DNA from: Ignavibacteriales bacterium
GTDB taxonomy: Bacteria; Bacteroidota; Ignavibacteria; T3Sed10-11
Assembly (NCBI GenBank): GCA_003560935.1
Contig: PWJF01000263.1
Location: 1 to 8,062 of the forward strand
Length of the DNA stretch: 8,062 nt
Reading direction: 5' to 3'
Part shown: positions 1 through 6,169 of the stretch, piece after piece
Layout: each line of letters opens with the position of its first letter
How positions within the stretch are numbered: the stretch's first letter is position 1
The notes under the pieces: generated by a model
What the model saw: only the letters and a program-made list of their open reading frames with translations
Told to the model about the DNA's origin: nothing
Database searches by the model: none
Position numbers and translations under genes: made by a program

Positions 1-1
1 C

Positions 2-73
2 GTTGAAAATGTCATTTACCATGCAAAGGAGGTGTTGAAAAGAAAACAAACCGTTGAAACGACCGGGGTGTAA
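2..73 (+). CDS. C-terminal tail of an unidentified upstream gene (partial)
   Basis: The frame starting at base 2 is open to a TAA stop at 71-73 and reads as a hydrophilic, helix-like tail (VENVIYHAKEVLKRKQ...), with alternating acidic and basic residues like the end of a soluble protein. The gene begins outside the window. Only 23 residues are visible, with no motif, so I cannot name it. It could be chance, because a 24-codon open frame is short. The promoter-like sequence just after its stop fits a gene boundary here. Confidence 0.4.
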   Translation, partial: VENVIYHAKEVLKRKQTVETTGV

Positions 74-74
74 C

Positions 75-103
75 TTGCAATATTCATGAATCCCGGATAT
101 ATT
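75..103 (+). promoter_or_regulatory. Candidate sigma70-type promoter for the fmdB-like gene
   Basis: TTGCAA (75-80) and TATATT (98-103) are separated by exactly 17 bases, matching 4 of 6 and 5 of 6 consensus positions. Transcription would begin near 110 and give a leader of about 60 bases before the ATG at 169. The -10 box lies inside a dyad (92-114). The AT-rich context makes chance -10 matches common, and Bacteroidota use a different promoter consensus, so this is only a candidate. Confidence 0.4.
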
Positions 104-114
104 ATATATACGGG
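92..114. repeat. Near-perfect 23-bp dyad over the -10 region, operator-like
   Basis: The dyad has arms CCCG...CGGG around an AT-rich core, is centred on base 103, and has 10 of 11 symmetric pairs matching; the only mismatch is 96/110. It covers the candidate -10 box and start point, where a dimeric repressor would bind. As RNA or cruciform DNA it would be a weak AT stem with a GC clamp. No T-run follows, so a terminator is less likely than an operator. The binding protein is unknown. Confidence 0.35.
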
Positions 115-152
115 TACTCCCGGTTGTAATAAGAGAGCAGATGATTAATGCG

Positions 153-160
153 AAAGGAGG
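153..160 (+). promoter_or_regulatory. Strong ribosome binding site that fixes the fmdB start
   Basis: AAAGGAGG ends 8 bases before the ATG at 169. An in-frame ATG at 148 lies upstream of, and would translate through, this SD, so 169 is the better start. The family-typical N-terminus MPSYEF also begins at 169. Confidence 0.75.
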
Positions 161-168
161 TATTCGTT

Positions 169-333
169 ATGCCTTCTTATGAATTTATATGCACGGAATG
201 TAATCACCGTTTTACACTCACAATGTCGGTTGCAGAGTACGAAAAACGATCATCCGAATGCCCGAAATGCAATAGTAAAAATGTGAAGCGGGCAATCACC
301 CCATTCTCGGTGATTACTTCAAAAAAAAGCTGA
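169..333 (+). CDS. FmdB-family zinc ribbon protein, 54 aa
   Basis: This is a small zinc ribbon protein of the FmdB/CxxC_CxxC_SSSS family, named for a putative regulator of formamidase in Methylophilus. The biochemical role of the family is not established. The N-terminus MPSYEFICTEC has the family's MPxYEY-like opening. Two CxxC pairs (Cys8/Cys11 and Cys31/Cys34) would bind one zinc ion. The C-terminal tail is short and ends in a lysine/serine stretch; an A8 run (321-328) lies just before the stop. Family members often carry a longer Gly/Ser-rich tail, so this is a minimal version. The ATG at 169 is preferred over 148 because of the SD at 153-160 and the family N-terminus. It appears to be a single-gene unit, with its own candidate promoter upstream and a stem-loop downstream. 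Family assignment is firm; function is unknown. Confidence 0.85.
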   Translation: MPSYEFICTECNHRFTLTMSVAEYEKRSSECPKCNSKNVKRAITPFSVITSKKS

Positions 334-354
334 GATACAAAATACAGGTGCCCC

Positions 355-406
355 GGGGTTGTCCAAAAAAATGACATATCTCTATCAGGACCTTTTGGGC
401 AACCCC
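355..406 (+). terminator. 14-bp stem-loop, possible terminator or attenuator
   Basis: Arms 355-368 (GGGGTTGTCCAAAA) and 393-406 (TTTTGGGCAACCCC) pair over 14 positions with a single G-U, around a 24-base loop. A T-rich stretch follows (411-425, ending in T5), but it is interrupted and begins a few bases after the stem. It would end transcription after the fmdB-like gene. It also sits only 29 bases before the next start codon, so it could act in the leader of the esterase-like gene. The large loop is unusual for a simple terminator. The structure is seen directly; its role is inferred. Confidence 0.55.
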
Positions 407-435
407 CTAGTTTAATTTACTTTTTGGAATAGAAA

Positions 436-1737
436 ATGAAATTATCCGTTTATTTGTTTACAGCAATATTCTCGTTTCAACTACTACATGCAAATGATAC
501 TGAACTAATTGATTACATCAGATCTCATGCTGTATCGCTTGAATCCAAACAGGACCTCGATCCGTTGATCGATGCTGCCGGCGAGCGTCAGTTTGTACTG
601 CTCGGTGAAGCATCGCACGGAACTTCCGAGTATTATATATGGCGTGCAAAGATCAGTAAACGTCTTATCGAGGAGAAGGGGTATCGTTTCATTGCTGTTG
701 AGGGTGATTGGACTGCTGCGTATAAAGTCAATAAATTTGTCAAGGATCTTCCCGGTGCGGGAGCCGGTGCACGCGAAGTTCTTGCATCATTCGACCGCTG
801 GCCTCCATGGATGTGGAATAACGAGGAAGTAAAGGAATTAATTACATGGCTGCGCGATTACAATCTGGAATTGCCGGAGCATGAGCGCGTCGGATTCTAC
901 GGGATTGATCTTTACGCAATGTGGGATTCCATACATGAGGTTATCGGTTACTTTGAATCTATGTATCCAGAAAATGCCGAACGTGTACGGCAGAAATATA
1001 ACTGCATACTTGCATTCGATGACAACCCGCAGGGATATGCCGTTGCGGTGTATCAGGGACGCGCCGACTGCAGGAATGAAATAGAAGATGTTGTATTGTT
1101 ATTACGTGATAACGCTGAACGATATAAATCGGATGACAGACGAAAATATTTTAATGCAAAACAAAATGCACTTGTAGTAAAGTATGCCGAGCGGCATTAC
1201 CGGGCAATGGTGGACAGAGGACCACGCTCATGGAATTACCGTGTCCGGAATTTTAAAAATACCGTCGATAGGTTAGCCGGTTATTTCGGCGGTGACGGCA
1301 AAGGTATCGTCTGGGCACACAACACCCATGTCGGTGATGCACGTGCAACCCCGATGGCAAATCAGGGAATGGAAAATATCGGCTACCTCTTACGTCAAAA
1401 GCACGGTGAAGAGAATGTGTTTATCGTCGGTTTCGGCACGCACAGGGGAACGGTTTTGGCGGGACGTGAATGGGGAGCGCCGGTGCAAACAATGGAAGTC
1501 CCTGAAGCAATGCAAAATAGTTTCGGCGATCTCTTTTACCGTGCGGGAATTTCCAAGGCACTCATACTATTTGATGACCAGGTGCCAGAAGCGCTGATGC
1601 AAGCCCGCGGTCATCGTGCAAAGGGAGTAGTATACAACCCGCTGCAGGAACGCGGCAACTATGTCCCCACAATCATTCCGCAGCGATATGATGCGTTTAT
1701 TTTTATCGAAAAAACAAGTACGCTCTCACCGTTATAA
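436..1737 (+). CDS. Exported erythromycin-esterase-superfamily hydrolase, 433 aa
   Basis: This is a member of the erythromycin esterase family (Ere/EreB-like, PF05139), whose characterised members open the macrolide lactone ring; many homologues have unknown substrates. The catalytic constellation aligns with EreB by spacing. GEASHGTSEYY (57-67) gives Glu58 and His61, Arg70 lies nine residues on, Glu89 sits in VEGDW, and WAHNTHVGD (293-301) gives His295 and His298. An N-terminal signal peptide is likely (residues 1-19: Lys2, hydrophobic core, then LHA before Asn20), so the mature enzyme is probably periplasmic or secreted. Its only two cysteines, Cys190 and Cys212, could form a disulfide. The start at 436 has only a weak GGA upstream, but it gives the signal peptide directly. 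The gene stands alone between two fold-back structures. Macrolide resistance cannot be inferred from the sequence. Family call is confident; substrate unknown. Confidence 0.88.
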   Translation: MKLSVYLFTAIFSFQLLHANDTELIDYIRSHAVSLESKQDLDPLIDAAGERQFVLLGEASHGTSEYYIWRAKISKRLIEEKGYRFIAVEGDWTAAYKVNKFVKDLPGAGAGAREVLASFDRWPPWMWNNEEVKELITWLRDYNLELPEHERVGFYGIDLYAMWDSIHEVIGYFESMYPENAERVRQKYNCILAFDDNPQGYAVAVYQGRADCRNEIEDVVLLLRDNAERYKSDDRRKYFNAKQNALVVKYAERHYRAMVDRGPRSWNYRVRNFKNTVDRLAGYFGGDGKGIVWAHNTHVGDARATPMANQGMENIGYLLRQKHGEENVFIVGFGTHRGTVLAGREWGAPVQTMEVPEAMQNSFGDLFYRAGISKALILFDDQVPEALMQARGHRAKGVVYNPLQERGNYVPTIIPQRYDAFIFIEKTSTLSPL

Positions 1738-1742
1738 ATGTC

Positions 1743-1801
1743 GTTAATTGCTAATGGTGAATGGTTAACGGAGTGTTCTGAACTCATTCTCCACCATTCT
1801 C
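1743..1801. repeat. Degenerate heptad repeat with fold-back arm in the intergenic spacer
   Basis: Four consecutive 7-base units share a G(T/C)TAAT(G)-like pattern: GTTAATT (1743), GCTAATG (1750), GTGAATG (1757) and GTTAACG (1764). Downstream, CATTCTC occurs twice (1785-1791 and 1795-1801). AATGGTG (1753-1759) pairs with CACCATT (1792-1798), and the stem continues with AATG/CATT (1760-1763 with 1785-1788) past a 3-base bulge, giving 11 pairs. This resembles short tandemly repeated heptamers known between genes of several bacteria. It could end the esterase-like transcript, although no clean T-run follows directly. Confidence 0.45.
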
Positions 1802-1883
1802 ATATACAACCAAGCTTGTATCACACCTCATCTTTTTGTAAATTAATTGTTTAGACTAAATTACCAAATGTAAGACTTTATCA

Positions 1884-3371
1884 ATGAAACGCACTCAAAT
1901 CGATAAACCCCGCTCCAATTGCGGTGTTTTCGGAGTATTCAGGCACCCGCAGGCGGCGACATTGACGTATTACGGGCTCAACGCACTTCAACATCGCGGA
2001 CAGGAGGGAACCGGTATTGTCACCCTTGATTATGACCGCGAAAAAGAGCGCCATTTTCTGAATGTTCATAAGGGTTTCGGACTTGTAACGGAAGTATTCA
2101 GGGATGAATCGATTCTAAAGGGTGCGCTCACCGGCGATGTTGCTATCGGACACAACAGGTATTCGACAGCCGGATCGGCAAATAACAGGTTCAACATACA
2201 GCCCCTCAACGTTAATTATCGTAACGGACATCTGGCCCTCTCGCACAACGGAAACTTTACCAACTTCCGTACGCTCCGGGAAAAACTGCAGGACAGTGGA
2301 ACTATTTTTCAAACGACGTCCGATAGCGAGTTGATTCTTCATCTTATTGCACGCAGCGACATGGACGATCAACTCGATCAGGTTGAGGAGGCGCTGAACA
2401 GAGTCGAGGGAGCATACTCACTTGTTTTAATGACCGATTCTGCGTTAATCGCTGCACGCGATCCGTATGGAATCCGTCCGCTCGCACTCGGTAAGTTTGA
2501 AGATTCGTATGTCGTAGCTTCCGAGACGTGTGCATTCGATATAATCGGTGCAAAATATATCCGCGATATTGAACCGGGAGAAATTTTAATTATAGATGAT
2601 GAATTTCTTCGAAGGGGAGAACCCCATTCGCGATGGATACAAAAGTCGGTCGATAAACCACGTTACTGTATTTTCGAATACATTTATTTCTCGCGCCCCG
2701 ACAGCGTGATCTTCGGGGAGAACGTGGATAAGGTGCGGCGCAAACTCGGAAAACTGCTGGCACACGAACACCCGCTGAATACTGACGATGACGAAACAGC
2801 TATCGTTATCAGCGTGCCCGATGCAAGCAATACGGCAACGTTAGGTTATGCGACTGAAAGTCAGAAGATGAGACAGAACATGCGTTTCGAAATAGGTCTT
2901 ATACGCAGTCATTATGCGGGAAGAACGTTCATTCAACCGTACCAGGATTCACGCGAAGCGAAGGTCCGCACAAAATTTAATACAGTGAAAGGTGTGATTA
3001 AGGGAAGAAAAGTAATCGTTGTCGATGATTCGATCGTACGGGGGACGACGGCAAAACTTCTGATAAAATTAATACGTGAAGCCGAACCGAAAGAGATTCA
3101 CATGCGAATAACGTCACCCCCGATACATCACCCGTGTCATTACGGTATGGATTTCCCCAGCAGGGAGGAACTTATCGCAAACCGGCTCGGGGGCGATCTC
3201 GAAGCGATCCGGAAAGAATTAGGAGTAGACACAATCGGTTATCTCTCACATGAGAAAATGCTCGAATCGGTTCCCAGGGAACATGGCGAAGATTATTGTA
3301 CCGCCTGTTTCAGCGGCGAATATCCGGTACCGATCGATGTTGAAACAACCAAGGAAGAATACGAAGTATGA
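1884..3371 (+). CDS. purF: Amidophosphoribosyltransferase (glutamine PRPP amidotransferase), 495 aa
   Basis: PurF catalyses the first committed step of purine synthesis: PRPP + glutamine to 5-phosphoribosylamine + glutamate. The N-terminal glutaminase domain (about 13-245) starts at SNCGVFGVF. Cys13 is the expected nucleophile, exposed by removal of a 12-residue leader as in Bacillus-type PurF. HRGQEGTG (37-44) and HNGNFTN (121-127) are conserved glutaminase motifs. The C-terminal phosphoribosyltransferase domain carries the PRPP loop VIVVDDSIVRGTT (377-389). Cys262, Cys418, Cys472 and Cys475 (YCTAC) match the four ligands of the structural [4Fe-4S] cluster. Compared with Bacillus PurF as I recall it, about five extra residues follow GYA (321-323). 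No SD is visible before the ATG at 1884. The gene heads a tight cluster; its TGA overlaps the next ATG by four bases. Identification is firm. Confidence 0.97.
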   Translation: MKRTQIDKPRSNCGVFGVFRHPQAATLTYYGLNALQHRGQEGTGIVTLDYDREKERHFLNVHKGFGLVTEVFRDESILKGALTGDVAIGHNRYSTAGSANNRFNIQPLNVNYRNGHLALSHNGNFTNFRTLREKLQDSGTIFQTTSDSELILHLIARSDMDDQLDQVEEALNRVEGAYSLVLMTDSALIAARDPYGIRPLALGKFEDSYVVASETCAFDIIGAKYIRDIEPGEILIIDDEFLRRGEPHSRWIQKSVDKPRYCIFEYIYFSRPDSVIFGENVDKVRRKLGKLLAHEHPLNTDDDETAIVISVPDASNTATLGYATESQKMRQNMRFEIGLIRSHYAGRTFIQPYQDSREAKVRTKFNTVKGVIKGRKVIVVDDSIVRGTTAKLLIKLIREAEPKEIHMRITSPPIHHPCHYGMDFPSREELIANRLGGDLEAIRKELGVDTIGYLSHEKMLESVPREHGEDYCTACFSGEYPVPIDVETTKEEYEV

Positions 3372-3961
3372 CGGGATCGACAGACGGATTGTATGCCCGG
3401 AGAAATTGGTGGACGATCTCAAATATGCTCAGCATGAGCCGCGTGGTGCTTACCATCCCTATTGTTTATTTTTTAATGCAGGATGGTGAGGCAGCACGGT
3501 GGTGGGCGCTTTTCTTCATCGTCGTTGCGATATTGACCGACTCGCTCGACGGAATTGTCGCCCGTGCGCGTAACGAGATCACCGAAGAGGGAAAGTTGCT
3601 CGATCCTCTCGCGGACAAAATCGCCGTCGGTGTGATTGCACTTGTACTTGCTATTATGGAGATTCTGCCGTGGTGGTTTGTCGGTATCGTTTTAGGACGC
3701 GATGTTCTTATCATTCTGGCGGGAATTTATATAAAAACAAAATATGGTGTCCTGTTTCCGTCTAATAAAATGGGAAAGTGGGCTGTAACGGTAATTGCGT
3801 TTACGGTTTTTGTCATCCTTCTTCCTGTCGAAGGTCTGGATACCATCGTACAGATAATGATGATCGCAAGCGTTATTATGCTGACGTTATCAACGATTTC
3901 GTATGCAAAGCGGTTTTTAGAAGCCGGTAAAGTTGTACAATCTCATCAACAGGAAAAGTAG
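3368..3961 (+). CDS. pgsA: CDP-alcohol phosphatidyltransferase, probably PgsA-like, 197 aa
   Basis: This integral membrane enzyme moves a phosphatidyl group from CDP-diacylglycerol to an alcohol. The closest fit is phosphatidylglycerophosphate synthase (glycerol-3-phosphate as acceptor). The full family signature is present: Asp58, Asp61-Gly62, Ala65-Arg66, then after eight residues Gly75, Asp79 and Asp83. These residues bind the metal ions and the CDP group. Several hydrophobic helices flank it (about 25-37, 45-57, 85-100, 103-121, 139-153 and 160-178). TISNMLSMSR (16-25) resembles the usual PgsA N-terminal helix. The start overlaps the purF stop as ATGA, with AAGGAAG at 3351-3357, so translation is probably coupled. 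The length suits PgsA, but sequence alone does not exclude another acceptor such as inositol phosphate or serine, so the symbol is tentative. Confidence 0.85.
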   Translation: MTGSTDGLYARRNWWTISNMLSMSRVVLTIPIVYFLMQDGEAARWWALFFIVVAILTDSLDGIVARARNEITEEGKLLDPLADKIAVGVIALVLAIMEILPWWFVGIVLGRDVLIILAGIYIKTKYGVLFPSNKMGKWAVTVIAFTVFVILLPVEGLDTIVQIMMIASVIMLTLSTISYAKRFLEAGKVVQSHQQEK

Positions 3962-3964
3962 TGA

Positions 3965-4924
3965 ATGAATTGGTTTAAGAAATTTTCATTCTCGCGTTTA
4001 TCGGAAGGCCTGAGCAAGACCCGTGAAGAGGTCGTCGGAAAGATAAATCGTCTCGTCACGGCGAAGGGAACTATCGACGAGGACACGCTTGAACAAATTG
4101 AAGAAATACTGATCGCCGGAGACGTCGGGGTCGATACCGCACTTACCATTGCGGAACATATCCGCGAGCGTGTACAGAGAGATAAATACGCTTCGGTGGA
4201 GGAACTCGATAATTTAATACGGGACGAGATGCAAATGCTTATCGGTGGAGATGAAGACCCAGGGGCGAATCCATTCTCGGTTCCGAGGGATAAGCGTCCG
4301 TATGTGATTATGGTGGTCGGTGTAAACGGCGTCGGGAAGACAACCAGTATCGGAAAACTTGCTCACCATTATAAGAACGAAGCGTACAATGTTATCATCG
4401 GCGCCGCCGATACCTATCGTGCGGCGGCAAATGAACAATTGGAAATATGGGCACAGCGTGCCGGCGTCGGCATTATTCAGCAGGCACACGGCGCCGATCC
4501 GGCAGCGGTTGCGTACGATACTGTCGAAGCGGCAAAATCCCGTCATTCCGATGTCGTCATAATCGATACTGCCGGCAGACTGCACACACGCGTTAACCTG
4601 ATGGAAGAGTTGAAAAAGATCAAGCGTGTGCTGCAAAAACGGAATCCGGATTTACCGCATGAGGTGCTGCTTGTCGTTGACGGATCAACCGGTCAAAATG
4701 CAATTCAACAAGCACGTTTGTTTAATGAAGCAGTCGGCATTACCGGACTTATCGTCACGAAACTCGACGGTACCGCAAAGGGTGGTATCGTTTTAGCGAT
4801 CACCCGCGAACTAAATATCCCGGTGCGTTTTATCGGCGTGGGTGAAAAACTTGAAGACCTTCAGCCATTCGACCGTAAGATATTTGTTGATGCTCTTTTT
4901 CAATTCGAACAGGAGGCGCAGTGA
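3965..4924 (+). CDS. ftsY: Signal recognition particle receptor FtsY, 319 aa
   Basis: FtsY is the SRP-receptor GTPase that docks ribosome-SRP complexes at the inner membrane for co-translational insertion. An N-terminal helical N domain (about 1-95) precedes the NG GTPase. Its motifs are G1 GVNGVGKTT (119-127), G2 DTYRAAA (149-155), G3 DTAGR (201-205), G4 TKLD (265-268) and the FtsY-type closing motif GVGEKLEDLQPF (291-302). These and the overall order distinguish FtsY from Ffh, which has an M domain after NG; here the protein ends after NG. The long acidic A domain of E. coli FtsY is absent, so membrane contact probably relies on the N-terminal MNWFKKFSFSRL amphipathic stretch. The gene starts three bases after the preceding stop, with AGGAA at 3951-3955. 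Its last codons contain the SD of the next gene. Confidence 0.97.
   Translation: MNWFKKFSFSRLSEGLSKTREEVVGKINRLVTAKGTIDEDTLEQIEEILIAGDVGVDTALTIAEHIRERVQRDKYASVEELDNLIRDEMQMLIGGDEDPGANPFSVPRDKRPYVIMVVGVNGVGKTTSIGKLAHHYKNEAYNVIIGAADTYRAAANEQLEIWAQRAGVGIIQQAHGADPAAVAYDTVEAAKSRHSDVVIIDTAGRLHTRVNLMEELKKIKRVLQKRNPDLPHEVLLVVDGSTGQNAIQQARLFNEAVGITGLIVTKLDGTAKGGIVLAITRELNIPVRFIGVGEKLEDLQPFDRKIFVDALFQFEQEAQ
4911..4916 (+). promoter_or_regulatory. Ribosome binding site supporting the GTG start of the epimerase
   Basis: AGGAGG lies inside the final codons of ftsY, four bases before GTG at 4921. The GTG overlaps the ftsY TGA as GTGA. No ATG in this frame lies near, so SD and overlap together support the GTG start and coupled translation. 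Confidence 0.65.
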
Positions 4925-5940
4925 ACCTCCGATACCATGCTTTTGATTTGGAACTTAAACATACGTTTACGATTGCGCGGGGTTCACAGGATGTAAGCAG
5001 AGTTGTTTTTATCGAGCTTGAACACGACGGTATTACAGGATACGGAGAGGCGTCACCATCGGAACGGTTTAACGAAACACCCGATAGTGTTATCGAATAT
5101 ATCAAAAGAATCGATATCGAAAAGATTTCAAATCTGTTCAATATCGAACGGAACGTGGCGTATCTTGAATCATTATCGTCGAAAGATTATTCAGCACGCG
5201 CAGCTATTGATATTGCAATGTATGACTGGGTTGGTAAGGCTCTCGGAGTACCGTTGTATAAACTCTGGGGATTGTCTCCCGACGATACACCGAAAACATC
5301 CTTTACTATCGGAATCGATTCACCGGATGTGCTGGAAAAGAAAGTACGGGAAGCTGAAGAGTATCCGTTTCTCAAGATAAAACTGGATGGTACTAACGAT
5401 GAAGAGATTATGAAAACAATCCGCTCGGTTACGGACAAAGTGTTGCGGGTAGATGTAAATGAAGGATGGACTATACGCGAAATTGCGCTTGAGAAGATGC
5501 TATGGCTTCAGCGCGAAGGAGTAGAATTTATTGAACAGCCGATGCCGGCACAGCAATTGCTCGATACCGCGTGGCTTCGGGAGCGCGCCTCGCTTCCCGT
5601 TATCGCGGATGAGAACGTTGTATCGGTCTATGATGTTCCTAAACTTAGAGGGGCTTTCGACGGGATAAACATAAAATTGATGAAATGCGGCGGATTAAAT
5701 GCCGCACTTAAAATGATCTACTCGGCAAAATCCATGAAAATGAAAATTATGATGGGATGTATGGTTGAAAGCTCCGTGGCAATCAGCGCTGCCGCGCAGC
5801 TCTCGCCGCTTCTGGATTATGCCGATCTCGACGGTAATTTGCTCATTAAAAATGATCCGTTCGAGGGTGTAACCGTTCATGAAGGGCGATTGGTACTTCC
5901 GGATAAACCGGGTATCGGTGTTTTCAAAAAAGGAGGGTAA
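4921..5940 (+). CDS. Dipeptide epimerase, L-Ala-D/L-Glu epimerase type, 339 aa
   Basis: This is an enolase-superfamily enzyme of the muconate-lactonizing subgroup, most like L-Ala-D/L-Glu epimerases (YkfB/YcjG), which convert murein-derived L-Ala-D-Glu to L-Ala-L-Glu for recycling. The N-terminal capping domain spans about 1-120 and the barrel follows. Expected catalytic bases are Lys154 in LKIKLD and Lys252 in NIKLMKCGG. Metal ligands are Asp178 (RVDVNEGW), Glu205 (EFIEQP) and Asp230 (VIADE). GCMVESSV (279-286) and the late Asp302-Leu-Asp304 fit the motif that holds the dipeptide amino group, favouring dipeptides over muconate or succinylbenzoate. The exact dipeptide is uncertain, since the family has diverse specificities. 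It begins with GTG overlapping the ftsY stop. Its last codons, encoding KKGG, contain the SD of the next gene. No signal peptide is seen, so it is cytoplasmic. Confidence 0.9.
   Translation: MNLRYHAFDLELKHTFTIARGSQDVSRVVFIELEHDGITGYGEASPSERFNETPDSVIEYIKRIDIEKISNLFNIERNVAYLESLSSKDYSARAAIDIAMYDWVGKALGVPLYKLWGLSPDDTPKTSFTIGIDSPDVLEKKVREAEEYPFLKIKLDGTNDEEIMKTIRSVTDKVLRVDVNEGWTIREIALEKMLWLQREGVEFIEQPMPAQQLLDTAWLRERASLPVIADENVVSVYDVPKLRGAFDGINIKLMKCGGLNAALKMIYSAKSMKMKIMMGCMVESSVAISAAAQLSPLLDYADLDGNLLIKNDPFEGVTVHEGRLVLPDKPGIGVFKKGG
5931..5937 (+). promoter_or_regulatory. Ribosome binding site of the small membrane protein
   Basis: AGGAGGG lies in the last sense codons of the epimerase, eight bases before ATG 5946. 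It favours that start over the in-frame ATG at 5952 and supports the short reading frame being translated. Confidence 0.7.
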
Positions 5941-5945
5941 TCATC

Positions 5946-6155
5946 ATGTTCATGCGGAAGCCATCATACCGCAGTTTTGAATATACTCCCCGGTATTATA
6001 AACCCGAGGAGGATGAAGAGACCAGGCGACGTTGGCGGTTGAACGTCAAGTTCAGAAGCCAGCGAAAGGTAAGTCGTAAGCGGCCGGTTATTATATATCT
6101 CGGCGTGCTTGCACTTGTTATCTACATGTATCTTGCATTATCAGGAGTGATCTAA
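5946..6155 (+). CDS. Small single-pass membrane protein with FEYTPRYYKP motif, 69 aa
   Basis: I do not recognise a named family. The N-terminal 47 residues are soluble and highly charged. An aromatic motif FEYTPRYYKP (11-20) comes first, then an acidic patch EEDEE (21-25), then a strongly basic stretch (RRRWRLNVKFRSQRKVSRKR, 27-46). One hydrophobic helix (about 48-66) ends almost at the C-terminus. By the positive-inside rule the N-terminal part faces the cytoplasm, making this a tail-anchored-like protein. A strong SD, a five-base gap from the epimerase and five to fourteen bases before mutL argue that it is a real gene in the cluster. From memory, similar short proteins with an F-x-Y-x-P-R-[FY]-Y-x-P pattern occur in FCB-group genomes, but this was not checked. 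Possible roles include an RNA- or lipid-head-group-binding membrane anchor; no function can be assigned. Confidence 0.8.
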   Translation: MFMRKPSYRSFEYTPRYYKPEEDEETRRRWRLNVKFRSQRKVSRKRPVIIYLGVLALVIYMYLALSGVI

Positions 6156-6169
6156 TACGTTTGTCCCGA

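Noticed and set aside
148..168. Upstream ATG extension of the fmdB-like gene (seven extra residues)
   Set aside because: Its codons include the SD AAAGGAGG itself, and the family N-terminus begins at the later ATG.
321..328. A8 run near the end of the fmdB-like gene as a phase-variation tract
   Set aside because: Slippage here would only change the last two or three residues after both CxxC pairs, so little effect is expected.
572..1597. Plus-strand frames at 572-832, 881-1084 and 1292-1597 inside the esterase-like gene
   Set aside because: They are alternate-frame readings of a gene with clear catalytic motifs, and no SD or protein-like composition supports them.
436..1737. Esterase-like gene as a recently acquired resistance gene
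   Set aside because: There is no transposase, integrase or attachment site nearby, and base and codon use look like the neighbours by eye.
1805..1820. TACAA...TTGTA inverted repeat before purF as a terminator
   Set aside because: Only five pairs around a short loop, with the T5 run more than ten bases away; too weak to call.
1836..1870. Candidate promoter for purF (TTGTAA or TTGTTT with AT-rich -10)
   Set aside because: No pair of boxes had both good sequence and 16-18 base spacing. A promoter is expected here but I cannot place it.
4214..4636. 140-codon open frame on the minus strand
   Set aside because: It lies wholly antisense to the GTPase core of ftsY, whose motifs are unmistakable. 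Its translation has no recognisable domain, so it is a shadow of the real gene.
5003..5380. 125-codon plus-strand frame inside the epimerase
   Set aside because: It is rich in Arg, Ser and His with no motif and overlaps the epimerase capping domain in another frame; it is a shadow.
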